From NCBI GenBank assembly GCA_037576195.1, contig CM075103.1, positions 31,270,723 through 31,334,722 of the forward strand: DNA of 64,000 bases. Reading direction: 5' to 3'. Source of the DNA: Phytoseiulus persimilis. Its lineage: Eukaryota > Arthropoda > Arachnida > Mesostigmata > Phytoseiidae. The translations under genes and the position numbers were made by a program. Positions within the stretch are counted from its first letter, which is position 1. Each line of letters opens with the position of its first letter. The notes beneath the pieces are model-generated. The model did no database searches, was not told the origin of the DNA, and saw only the letters and a list, made by a program, of their open reading frames with translations. Of the stretch, positions 1-9,699 are shown one piece after another.

Positions 1-489
1 GCAGATCAGGAAACTCTCCCTTCATGGCCTCTGTTCAGATGGATTCGAGCGGAATATAGATGCATCAGCGCCGGAACCCTGAATTCGGCAAGCAGCAACA
101 GCGTACGGAGGACCCCTCTTGCCTTAAGGTCGTTGAATCGATTTCCTCAATGATGCTTTCTGAAACTATTTGTCACAATTCGGGAGAATCCGGAGTTTAT
201 GAATGGATTTGGCTCCGCTCGCAGAGCTCGGAGGGCTCGATCAGACGGAGCGGGTCAGCTCAGACCGTGGACTCCCAAATATGAATAGAAGGACTGAGCG
301 AACGAGTTCTCTGCAGGGGCTTCGAATCAACTTTCGAGTCGAGACACTCCCATTGGTGACAAGCCAGAGCTTGAACGGAAGGGATGAATTCAGAGGTATA
401 TACTCTCCACTCACGGAAACTGAAACTTTTGACAACCACAAACCTCTCGGTCACTAAACTGAAGAAAAATATTGCGAGAGAGAAGATCT

Positions 490-1097
490 CTACGATATCG
501 AGGAGGCGAAACTTCGGTTTATTTTTCGTTTCCGCTCTTCCGACAGCTCGATACCAGGTTGATGAACATTATTTCTCTCGGGGACGGCCGGAGTGTGACC
601 TGAAATTGTCAAGAACCATGCTTCTAAGCTATTTGGCTCACTCCAGCAGGCTGCTTTCAGGTTCAGGAGAATCACGACACTTGAGGACTGGGAGCAGGGA
701 GATGAACTAACCATAGTCTCAACAGCAACGTCCGACAGTCTCCGCTGCCTGCCCCTGTTCAGTAGGTCAAACACGCTGCGCTTGTGTCCCAGATCCGTGT
801 TCGTAACATGATCACAGTCAGGAGCTTGCGTCCTCTGCTGGAGCTCTGCGAGACGCTTCTGTGGTGTTCAACAATCATAAACATGATGATGGCCCCGTGA
901 ATCTCGAACATTTCAATGCGGTACAAAGAAATCATGCACGAATTCACCTGAAGTTGTTCCTTTTCCATCTCCAGGGCATCTCGTTTTTGCCGCAAACGTG
1001 TGATTTCGGCGTTCTCCGCAGAAACTGAGTCGTAATTCCGAGTCCAGCCTCGGTTAAGATTGGTTCCGTAGTTGATCATCGTGATCGACTTGACCTT
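490..1097 (-). CDS. Partial coiled-coil protein, two candidate exons
   Basis: I do not recognise this gene. On the minus strand a 150-base exon (1097 to 948) follows a good acceptor (pyrimidine tract ending TTTCAG) and ends at CAG|GTGAAT. It encodes 50 residues in phase 0, ending in a charged heptad-like stretch (ITRLRQKRDALEMEKEQLQ) typical of a coiled coil. After a 110-base intron, which matches the local intron size, a second in-phase exon can start at 837 after CTCCAG. It encodes a basic, serine-rich stretch containing SVFDLLNRGRQRRLSD. The frame stays open to 490, but the true end is unknown because a GTTAGT donor occurs inside. Upstream exons were not found. The splice pair, length divisible by three and coiled-coil composition make chance less likely. 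No family name is justified. Confidence 0.45.
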
Positions 1098-3517
1098 CTG
1101 AAACCCACGGATAGGAATGTCAGTTCCGTGTACTACACGCGGAACACTCTGAGCATGTTTCACTGTTGGCACGATGCATCGACTGCGTCCCCTTTGGCAA
1201 CAATTACCTTTGGTACTTATCACCGAATTTCCACTTTATCGAGATCGCGCACGTGTCTTCGCTCTCGCCGGTATTGCTCCTCCTCTCTCCGTCGATTGCG
1301 TTCTGATCATCACGCCCCCTGGTTTCACAAGTGTGAACTCAGCATTTAGCCTGGTTCCAACCGTCGCCGTTGGTCAAAGCACCGTTTCTCGATAGTCGCA
1401 TTCCACCGCCGCTGTCAGGCGCCACGTGAATCGCGCAGTCCTTCAAAAAAGCAATTCGTTTATTAAGCAGCTGGGAGCTACTAGAAAATCAGATATCGTC
1501 AAGTGTGTTCTTGGTTACCACGATCAGTAACCTGAATGAGCATCAAGTTCGCCGGCGGTTGCCCGACCCGGGCCCCACGTCCGTGTGAGGTCCCGAGGCC
1601 CGGTATCATCTCTTCCGTAAAGTGCTACGGAGACTACCTCCGTTGCAGAGCAGCGTCGAAGCAACAGATTCCATCATCAAGGCCTGGGAATCACGGCAAG
1701 CAAACTCGGAGAAACTCAGTCATTTTCGAACTGTCGATCATAGGCAAATATAAGAAAGGTTCGGGCATTCCAGGAGAGGCTCGCGCGAGTGAGTAACTGA
1801 TACGTGCTCAGCAGACAGTGTGGAAACTGGACACTTTGCAACGAAGACTTGAACACGAGCTGTGTACAGTACTCCGGCTCGACGCCGAACGTTACCTGAT
1901 GGAACCATCTCTCGCCGTCCACGTGCTCGCTGTAGGCTATTCATCGCTGCCAGCAGAGGGAAAACTGCGTATCAGGAGCTGCAGGAATTGTGAACTTTCG
2001 AAGAGGCTCTCCCGATCGAAAGGATGTCTCCCGAATCATAACTCCCAGAAACGAAACGACGAAAACCATCCCCTTACATCGTCCACATGTGAGGAGCGGG
2101 TTCGCTCTCACGGGCCGAGGTGTGGGAAGTAGCAGGTGACATTGCCCGCGGAATGCTGCGGAAATGTTCGGAAAGCTTTGCAAGGGAGGCTGGGAAAGAA
2201 TCGACGTTGGGACGGATGCTCAGACAGGATTGGATTTCTCATCGCAGTGAAGTTCTCCTTCTCGCCTTTCAAGGCGCGAGAACATTGTTCGAGGGGATAC
2301 AGAGACGGGCGATTCAGCACAATGTTCGTTTTTTGTTGTAAGAACAACAGATTGTCTACCACAATGGATGATTCGGAGCAGGATTGGAGGGGATCGATAG
2401 CAACCAAACAGCGCCCGGTACTTTCGGGCCCTGAGAGACTGCACGAAAGCTCGCAAACGATTGCAGTACGTCTGAGCACGTTAGAGCAACGAAGCCCGCA
2501 GCCTCCCACAACCACCACCTGATTCCGCTCTCACGCTGCGGTTTACCTCTGACAGGTTCGAATCAGAGGAGACCCTGTTCTCAGGAAGGTGAGCGTGTCA
2601 GCAGGTGGGCGGCATTGGCAGCTCACATAGGAAGCGCACTGTGTAGTGTATTTGAGCGTTTCGTGCCGCTCTCAACCCTGAACTTGCCGCGCTTCCGCCA
2701 GCTGCAGCTGTGGCCGCCGGCGGCCTCAAGCGAAGTAAGAACCTAGGTTTCCTGGTCTCCGAGGGTCATTTCTCGCCAACCTTCGCTCAGGATAAGTGTT
2801 GCGGAAGACAACGATTGCTCCAAGAAAAACTCCAACCTCAAGAAAATATGGCGGGAAAAAACAGTCCAATTCTCATCCCCCATTCATTGAGGTTGAGAAC
2901 AAAAGTTTTCCCCTTGGAGCCTCAACCTATTTGCACTCTTACCAGCCTCGATTTCGAACGCCCGAAACCCCTAGAATGAGCACCACAGATACGACCGGGA
3001 ACCTAGATCAACAATTTGAGGAACCTGGGAACCTCGAGTTACGTGTACCCGAATTTTGTATCCGGCACAGTCGGACACTTCTCCTTTAGACGATGCTGGC
3101 TCGGAATCCCATTGGACTGCTGATTATCAGAAAGCACATCTGTCTCCGGTCATGTATCTCTGAGCTGTTTATTAATTTCGAGTCGCTTCGGACTTGCTGT
3201 GAAGCGAATTCGCTTTTTTTCCACACGAAACATCGAAATAGGGACAAATGAAAGGTATTCGAGTTCATTACTCTCCTCGAATCGTCCTGGTCACGGAGCT
3301 CGTGCGCTCGTCAGTAGAGGTTCTCTGATACAGCTCCGCGGTTTCACAACTCGAAGGCCTTGGCTGATTCGATACAAGGACACGACAGTTCTCGCGCTAC
3401 ACAAGTATAAGGACCAATTTCAGTAGTCCGGTGCATACGTCTTCCTATAGAGATACTACGTATGTACTGTTGAGTCGTTCACCCTCTTACATGAGTCAGG
3501 CAAACCATGTGATTCTC
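1098..3517. other. No gene recognised
   Basis: Only short overlapping open frames on both strands with no recognisable domain. The tRNA-like word GGTTCGAATC near 2554 lacks a cloverleaf. This stretch may hold upstream exons of the coiled-coil gene to the left, but I could not identify one. Confidence 0.5.
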
Positions 3518-3523
3518 TTTATT
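3518..3523 (-). terminator. Poly(A) signal AATAAA of the CNTD1-like gene
   Basis: AATAAA on the minus strand begins about six bases after the TAA stop of the cyclin gene. This implies an exceptionally short 3' untranslated region, perhaps 20-35 bases. Confidence 0.7.
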
Positions 3524-3528
3524 TTACG

Positions 3529-4353
3529 TTACCGAATTTTAGGTACGACGTAGGCCGCGACGTTCCGTAGTGCTGGGAAACACAGTTTGTCAGTTTCAAT
3601 GACTACTTTCAACAGGAGCCTTGAGTCCGCAAAGATTACATCTTCAGCTATGAGCATGATTTTTGAGAGTGCTGGGAGGATATGCGGGTTGGTATCCGCG
3701 TGCGGGGTCTGCGATCTGTCGAGGATCGTTGTCGACGCGATGATCAGAGCGCAAGCCGCAAAAATACGAGAGTATTTCAGCCGTGACGGCATGATCCGTC
3801 GGTATAAGACATAGAGACAACTAATGTAACCGGCGACCTCGACGAGTATGGTGCCGCTGTGCAACGGTTGCACCCTGTTTAGTAGGGTCAGGATCGCCTC
3901 TACGCTTTGGAGGATCGTTTTGCTCTCGACGTTGAAATCTAATGTGGCGAGAATGCGTTGTTCATGAATCAACAAGTCTTTTTTGGGGAATTCACCCGAA
4001 TAGCGCGATTTCAAGAAATGTTGAACCTTGGCCAGGGGCACGTAGTTGTAGCTCAGATTTAATTTGGCGGCGATACAGATGCAGAGAGAGATGGTCATCT
4101 GACAAACTGATCCGCCTTTCTCCACGAGATCTTCGAGAAGGTTTATGGCATGAATTTTGACGATCGCCGGTTGGCCGTACATGTGAGCGAGATCGAAAAC
4201 ATGTTGCGCCACGCGTGGTGGGCAGATTGTGCTGTCAGCTCTCCGACCCTCGGGTTTGCTTAATAGTTCTCGGAGCTGCTGGAGCACTTCGCGATCCGAG
4301 CCATAGGCGAGGTCGACTCCGAATGCTCTCCTCCGATTTCGCATAGGAGGCAT
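3529..4353 (-). CDS. CNTD1: CNTD1-like cyclin (cyclin N-terminal domain-containing protein 1)
   Basis: A single coding exon encodes 274 residues starting at ATG 4353. The frame extends five codons further upstream but holds no ATG there before a TGA. The middle of the protein is a cyclin box: helices containing VFDLAHMYGQPAIVKIHAIN and SLCICIAAKLNLSYNYVPLA, then the linker with FLKSRYSGEFPKKDLLIHEQ and ILATLDFNVESKT, which match the layout of CNTD1 (LASKLSF.., FL..LG.., ELDVLKSLNF). Family members promote maturation of meiotic crossovers with HEI10 and PRR19. That role is known from mammals and nematodes (COSA-1) and is inferred here. Length is slightly below human CNTD1 (about 330). An untranslated first exon likely ends at 4535 (GTT|GTGAGT), spliced over 140 bases to 4394. 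Another atypical cyclin is possible, but the spacing favours CNTD1. Confidence 0.85.
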   Translation of the reverse strand: MPPMRNRRRAFGVDLAYGSDREVLQQLRELLSKPEGRRADSTICPPRVAQHVFDLAHMYGQPAIVKIHAINLLEDLVEKGGSVCQMTISLCICIAAKLNLSYNYVPLAKVQHFLKSRYSGEFPKKDLLIHEQRILATLDFNVESKTILQSVEAILTLLNRVQPLHSGTILVEVAGYISCLYVLYRRIMPSRLKYSRIFAACALIIASTTILDRSQTPHADTNPHILPALSKIMLIAEDVIFADSRLLLKVVIETDKLCFPALRNVAAYVVPKIR

Positions 4354-4393
4354 TTGAGCAAGCTCCAAGTTGAGTCACCGATGGAGGACAACA

Positions 4394-4560
4394 CCTGAAG
4401 TTACAAAGGAGTCGTTGGTCTCCGCTGGCTGAAGCCTCGGTACCTTGAGGCATCTCATGGGTATCGTTCCGTCAACGGTTGAGCGTACCAGCGTAATTCG
4501 CCGGAGAGAGCACTAGATTTTACGGTTTACTCACAACTAGAGTTCTCCGCATCCGGGCGC
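4394..4560 (-). promoter_or_regulatory. 5' leader of CNTD1-like gene with intron and upstream ATG
   Basis: On the minus strand a strong donor (GTT|GTGAGTAAACC, exon end 4535) and acceptor (CCTTTGTAACTTCAG, exon start 4394) flank a 140-base intron just upstream of the cyclin ATG. The leader exon carries an ATG six codons before the donor that reads in another frame across the cyclin start, so it could act as an upstream ORF. The transcription start was not located. Confidence 0.5.
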
Positions 4561-5148
4561 GCAAGATACTGTGTTTTGACGGATTGCGAGGTTAAGCTGG
4601 GACAGAACACTCGTCTCGTTCACATCTGCCTCAGCTCCGACTTCTGTTTCGGTTCAGCTCCGCGGCGAACGTTCAACTTCTCGATTCCTCTAACACGGAA
4701 GCCTCTCAGCAACCGTTGCGGGAGACGGCATCACGAAGCCTTGCAGTTGTAATGTTATGTTCTTTTTCGGTGTGTGAGAGTGCGCGTCCCGAATGCTTCC
4801 ATCCTCACTCTCGCGAAGTATTGAGGAGCTGTTGAAACACATGGAAATCAAGAAGTGCGCATGACGTGCACTGCGAGGTTCATTTGGCTGCACCTCTTTT
4901 CCCAGGGAGCTTACTTCCCATAGAGCTGATGCAGTGGAGCACGAATATTCTTTCCCCGCCAGATGAGGCTGGAGACGGATGTAGACCATCGATATGATCT
5001 GACAGCGCTTTGAAAACTGTTTCCTTCCTCAAAGCAGGCCAATCCTCTCGAAGGATATGAGTGGGTGACAATTCATAGCTCATCGAATGACGTGTTCTGT
5101 TTCCCCTCATGTTCCCGCTCTTCCCGCGATTCGCTCTCATCGATCCGT
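4561..5148. other. No gene recognised
   Basis: This would be the 3' side of the minus-strand gag remnant, but no protease or polymerase domain is visible in any frame. Confidence 0.4.
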
Positions 5149-5838
5149 CTAAAAGGCGTACAATCTTTTCTTATGTGCCCCGGTTGCTTGCACCTGAAAC
5201 ACGTTATCCACCACATGTACGTCTGTCCGCTCTCTCACCGCCGCTGCCCCGCCGCGATTCGCTCCACCATGTCTAGGCGTACTCGTTAAATTACTTGGCG
5301 GTCCGGCTCTCATTGAAACAGGCGATCGCCACCCCTGACCGCTCTCTGTATTCTGGTTGGCTGTGTTCAACCCATTGCCTCCACCCATGTTTGTCGGCCC
5401 TGGCCGGCTCCAACCACTCGCCATGCCAATCGGTTCTCTCGCGTTTTGCGTTCGCCACATGCCGCTCGCGTTCATCTGCTCCCCGACATATCGTCCCCTC
5501 ATTGGACACGCTACTGCTTTGTGGCCCTCCTGATTACACATGAAGCACGCCACCACTCTTCCCTGCGTCTACCTTCGGAAACCCCGGTTCCACTGCATAT
5601 CCCTCAGCATCCGCGCCGTATCTTTTATATCTTGGATGAGCTCATCAGTGTCTCTATGTTCTCCCCCACTCACATACGGCCTCACTTGATAGTATTCACT
5701 TGCTAACCCTATCAGCACTCTCTCCCTCGTTTCTTCATTCGTACAATCCAATCTTTTCGTGAGTTTTTCTACTCTGGCTACGTACATTTCCCCGATTACT
5801 CCCCACATTGAGGAGGAAACCCGAATGCAGAGAGCCAT
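5149..5838 (-). pseudogene. Ty3/gypsy-like gag remnant with CCHC zinc knuckle
   Basis: The minus-strand frame encodes a capsid-like helical segment (containing LDCTNEETRERVLIGLASEY, the region just before the knuckle in many Ty3-type gags), then a CX2CX4HX4C knuckle (CFMCNQEGHKAVAC), then a glycine/asparagine/arginine-rich tail ending at 5149. A TAG at 5571-5569 interrupts the frame between capsid and knuckle; both sides are in the same frame. No protease, reverse transcriptase, integrase or LTR was seen on either side. I read it as a decayed fragment of an LTR retrotransposon. An expressed domesticated gag would not be expected to carry this internal stop, unless it is a sequencing error or is read through. 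Confidence 0.7.
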
Positions 5839-6560
5839 GAGCCGAGAAGAGACTGATCGGGCTCTGCCAATGCAGCGGTCCTATGCAATGAGCGCTCAGG
5901 ATAATCAACATTCCAGGAGATGAGCTGAGAGATTCTTTCTCATTGCCAAGGTGAAGCGCGGCTCGCCCTGATGGCTGCATTCGCGCGTGAACCATGGTTC
6001 CGTCGAGCTCGTTCCCATAGTGGTGATTTTCAGTTCACACCGAGATTCTTCACTTCCGTATGTGTCCTGGGGCAGGCTTTTCCAATCAAACTCCATGTCA
6101 CGGAGAACACGTGGAAGCCGACGGCCGAACTCTATTTCCGCAAAGCGAGAACTTGTGGCGTTGCTCTGCTTTCTCTCAGAGCATCGAGTTCCCTTCGGAG
6201 CTTGAGTCTTGATCAGCTCACCAGCGGCCTCGACGAACGTTTGGCGAGGTCTGAATTTGGGTTTCTTCCCTCGCTCCGAAACTTCAACGCCTCAGCCCTC
6301 AGAGCATTTCCACACAACGGATCGGTACCCGAGCGAATTCTGGAAGGGTTGGTATGACTTCCGTATGATATGCAGTCAGCTCCCACCAGGGTTGACCCTC
6401 TCTCTCCCTGATGCTCGCAATCAGTCAGTTCGCATCCGACTCTCGAGAAGAGATCTCCGACAGCGATTCTTTGACTTTGAGCATCCGTTGATCTCATTTC
6501 CACAGAAACATGATATGTTCCTGCCCTGCATGCATTCGAAAAAGGAATGCATTCGGCTTA
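5839..6560. other. No gene recognised
   Basis: Spacer between two retroelement fragments. Only short frames without recognisable domains. Confidence 0.4.
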
Positions 6561-6569
6561 AAAAGTGAG

Positions 6570-6760
6570 TTGGGGGAATATCGAATGGATTCCAATATTA
6601 AGTTTGATCCTGACATATGGGCCTATCTCTGGCAGTTCTGTCATCTGCTCCAAGCTCGGTGCCATGAGAACCAGATCATCTGAATATGATGGACCTGGAA
6701 TGGATTCGTAGCTGTCCAGCTCCACCTTTCGGGTATATCTTTCGGGATGATGAGTGAGCC
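6570..6760 (-). pseudogene. LINE reverse-transcriptase fragment with YSDD
   Basis: Within a minus-strand frame, SYSDDLVLMAPSLEQMTEL (the tetrad at 6686-6675) has the shape of the catalytic YADDLVLLAPS motif of non-LTR retrotransposon reverse transcriptases, including the hydrophobic run and the following short helix. The second position is serine instead of alanine. Flanking residues do not extend into other palm or finger motifs, so only a fragment of roughly 60 codons remains. It lies 5' of the gag remnant on the same strand, the wrong order for one LTR element, so the two are probably unrelated insertions. Confidence 0.55.
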
Positions 6761-8164
6761 TACATACAGCATGAATGGGCTGGGTGGCGAGAAACATGCT
6801 TGTCTCAGCCTCTCCCCGAAGTGAAACAGCTTTGGCCAATGGTTGTTTCGTGGGTGACTCTGCTGTTTTCATTCAGTCGTTGTTTTGTAGAATCGGGATC
6901 CCGCGTTTGCTCAGGAGACAGAGTTGTTTTTGAAGCAATGCTGTCTTTTTCCATGCATCGGTAGAGGATACGAAAATTTTCCACTCCGAACGAAAAAGTG
7001 AACGAGGGACGACGGAGGTTGGCAAAGAGGAATCTCGAGCGACCCAACGTCGTGGTTTTTATTCTGGATACGAGTCAGATCTTCATTTTGAGTATAAAAT
7101 ATAATTTTCGCGGAGTAGGGATTGGCACACGATGCTCAACAGGTCGAGATAATGCTATTCAAACGGGATCAGTTCTCTTCGAGTCTTGAAGAACACGTCG
7201 CGGTCACTCTAGAAGAGGTAACAGGTGCGAGAACACGCGAGAAACCTCGAATAGTATGCTTAAGGATAGCGCGGACTCTCTACAATACGGCCTTTCCGTG
7301 ACGTGATCGGCGTCTTTTTCCCTGCTGCCACGCGAATTGCTCTGCGAGTCGGAGAAGTTCTTGCGTAGGTGTGAATCGAATGGAGTAAGATGGCGGGGCG
7401 GGTGAACTCGAACTCAAGGATGACGAGATAATTGTCACAACTCGAATCCTGCGTTCCCGCGAAGTGCGGTCACGATTATACGCAAAGCTCAGGATATTCC
7501 TGTAGAGACCTCCAACTAGTAAGAGCCGTACGGCAAGTGATTTCCAACACGAGGTAAACAGGAGAGTCTGTTCTATGCAAAGGCGACATGCGAATCAATC
7601 CCACAACCAGGAGTGGATACATTCTCCTGAGCCAGTTCTTGCATTGGATCGAGAAAACTTCAGACCAGTGGATAAAATACTCAGGATACCAAAAGTACTC
7701 GGAACATGTTTCGCCCAGGATATTGTTTTTGGGACTGACGGCATACAGAGCGCCGCAACAAGTGGGAAGTGAGACCGTCACACCGGGAAGAAGCATCAGC
7801 AGTAGTTGAAATGAGTGGGTCTTCTCTGTGTTTTGCGATTTGTTTGGATTGATTGAGCCCGGCAGTATCGAAAGAAATAGGAAGAGTCCCATTAGATGAT
7901 CAGAAACTCTCACATTCAGGTTTAATTCAAGGTTCGTCTCAGGTGCCAACGAGATTCCATGGGTTGTTAGCCGACCCTCATCCAGTGACTTGACCCCCTC
8001 GCGCCTTCCGTATCGACCTTGACACTATATTCCGGGGCTTGCATACAACGTCCTCATTAACTACAATGAACGAATTGCAGGATGCGTTTTGTACCGACAG
8101 CTTCCGGCTTTCATTTCAATCGACTCATGTGTCTCTCGGAGGCTTCAACCTTCTAACGAACATT
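6761..8164. other. No supported gene; one open frame with hydrophobic segments
   Basis: A minus-strand frame from 7949 to 7476 is open for 157 codons and contains two membrane-like runs (MGLFLFLSILPGSI and LLLMLLPGVTVSLPTCCGAL). It has no ATG at its start and no family signature. It could be a chemoreceptor exon or chance. The 3' untranslated region of the insulin-like gene should begin just left of 8165; I did not find its AATAAA. Confidence 0.3.
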
Positions 8165-8766
8165 TCAATCACGACCTTCATTCATTCTCAGAACACGTTC
8201 GCGCATGTCCTTCGGCGGGTTCTGGCAATGGTAAACCACCATTTCTTCATAGGAACAGGGACCGTAAGCGCTTCTGCAACACATACATCGCAGATTTGTG
8301 AGGCGGCTTGCACAGGTGTTTCTGGCGTCGCGGGTCCAACGATGTCCCCAGGGCATCATCACTGTAATGTTGAGAGTTCGGCTGATTCCCGACAAAAAAA
8401 AACCGATTGTAACGTTTCTCTGGGGAGGATTCCCGTCAATCCATGTCGGACTAGACGGGAAGCTGCGTCCAAGACCAGAAGGGGAAATGGGGGGGGGGGG
8501 GGGGGGGGGCATGAATCGAGGAAGAGAAATAAGAGCCTACTGTTTCCCATGCTTCATCATGATGCGAACATTTTTCTAGCGTACTCACAGTATGGATCGC
8601 TCCGCTTGCGATCAGGATGTATGTCGCCGTGATCCTTACAAACATCGATGAGCACGTCTATCAGACGACTTCCGCACACCCCAATAGTATCGCTCGAAGC
8701 CTCGGCCCCGTCAAACAACTGACAAAGAGCCAGGCAGAGTAGCAACGCGCCAAGAGCGAGATTCAT
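8165..8766 (-). CDS. Insulin-like peptide precursor (two exons)
   Basis: Exons are 8766-8589 and 8361-8165, giving 124 residues. ATG 8766 is followed by a signal peptide of about 22 residues (MNLALGALLLCLALCQLFDG). Residues 31-43 are a textbook insulin B-chain core, CGSRLIDVLIDVC (C-x11-C, with the CGxxL start). A dibasic DRKR at residues 52-55 would free the B chain. The intron is phase 1 within the C-peptide region, the same phase and place as the conserved insulin intron. The second exon supplies the A domain with C76, C85, C87-C88, C95 and C105, so the mature peptide has eight cysteines rather than six, and CC-x6-C-x9-C replaces the usual CC-x3-C-x8-C. Family members signal through insulin/relaxin-type receptors to control growth, metabolism or reproduction; the receptor class cannot be told here. 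The 227-base intron carries a 21-base homopolymer. Confidence 0.88.
8489..8509. repeat. G21 homopolymer in insulin-like peptide intron
   Basis: Twenty-one consecutive G on the plus strand (C on the transcript strand), about 127 bases upstream of the 3' splice site. It is not close enough to be the ordinary polypyrimidine tract. Confidence 0.9.
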
Positions 8767-8798
8767 GGCTAATGTTGGCCTTGTCGTCAGCACCTTGC

Positions 8799-8806
8799 CT
8801 TAAATA
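8799..8806 (-). promoter_or_regulatory. TATA-like box for insulin-like peptide gene
   Basis: TATTTAAG on the minus strand lies 33 bases upstream of the ATG, which would put the transcription start a few bases before the ATG and give a very short leader. Position and sequence fit a TATA box; it is untested. Confidence 0.4.
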
Positions 8807-8829
8807 CGTGCCCCCTCGCATACTGTGAC

Positions 8830-9218
8830 GTAGTGGCTTTGCTCGACGGATCCTGAGCTCGTTGCCGTCACCGATCCTGATTTGTCAAGTACAGTGGGCA
8901 TGTCAGGAGTCATTTTCTGACGGGGATCAAACCGTTGAGGGAATTCGTTAAGCAGTCTGCTCCTGATCCGCGGAGTTATTTCGCAAACGGAAAATCAATT
9001 GGCTCCTCAAATCAGGGGTTCGGAGGAATAGATTAACGTTGGTTTACCGTATCGGACGCCTGTCGCGGAGAGTCAACAGCTCGAGCAGCTCTCTCTCTCG
9101 GACCGTACGGTGAACTCTGGCGAAGAGGTCTATGTCTCCTCCCAAAAAACTGTGCCCGTGAGCTAATCCGAAGGGAGCAGGGCCTTCTCGATTACTACTC
9201 AACTCCGGGGTGCGGTTC
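8830..9218. other. No gene recognised
   Basis: Upstream flank of the insulin-like gene. Nothing recognisable beyond the TATA-like element to its left. Confidence 0.4.
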
Positions 9219-9693
9219 TCAGTCGGCGTTGTGCTGTGCGGGCAGCACAGCAATGGGAGCCCCGACAGGATCGAAGATGAAGGCCGCCTGTCGAGGCGAG
9301 AAACAAGAGGTCAACTGGTTGGAGGAGAAGACAGCCGGGCTCAAGGCATCCCGAAGTCGCGGATCGCCCACCAGGACTCGTTGCAGCTCAAAAAAGGGCA
9401 TCGTAATGGATCACGTATCGCGCCCATGTTGACGTTCCGATACTCGAGTACTCGAGGACGTGGAGTCGAGTCGCGGAAGCGGAAAAAAAAGCCTAGGAGC
9501 TTCGATATTCGCCAAATTGCCTTCAACCTTCGGTGGAAAGCGGTCTGGAGTTCGGCAGTACTCCCGAGATTTCCCCGCATGGCATAGCGTATCCGCTTCT
9601 GTACGAAACAATAGTCTGAATCGACAGCTCGCCAGATCACGCTTGGTAGCTTTCAGAGCTCACTTACCTCGGGATGCCGGAAACGGTGTACAT
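9219..9693 (-). other. Possible small gene or exons, unassigned
   Basis: On the minus strand, ATG 9693 opens a 26-base exon (MYTVSGIPR) ending at a strong GTAAGTG donor. It could splice in phase over only 52 bases to an open frame beginning at 9615. Separately, a 60-codon ATG frame at 9401-9219 has protein-like composition (SPRQAAFIFDPVGAPIAVLP). Neither matches a family I recognise, and the 52-base intron is shorter than those of the certain genes here, so this is only a candidate. Confidence 0.2.
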
Positions 9694-9699
9694 TGATTG

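Noticed and set aside
2554..2563. GGTTCGAATC resembling a tRNA T-loop (B box)
   Set aside because: No matching A box, anticodon stem or acceptor stem can be folded around it, and TTCGAA words are common throughout the window.
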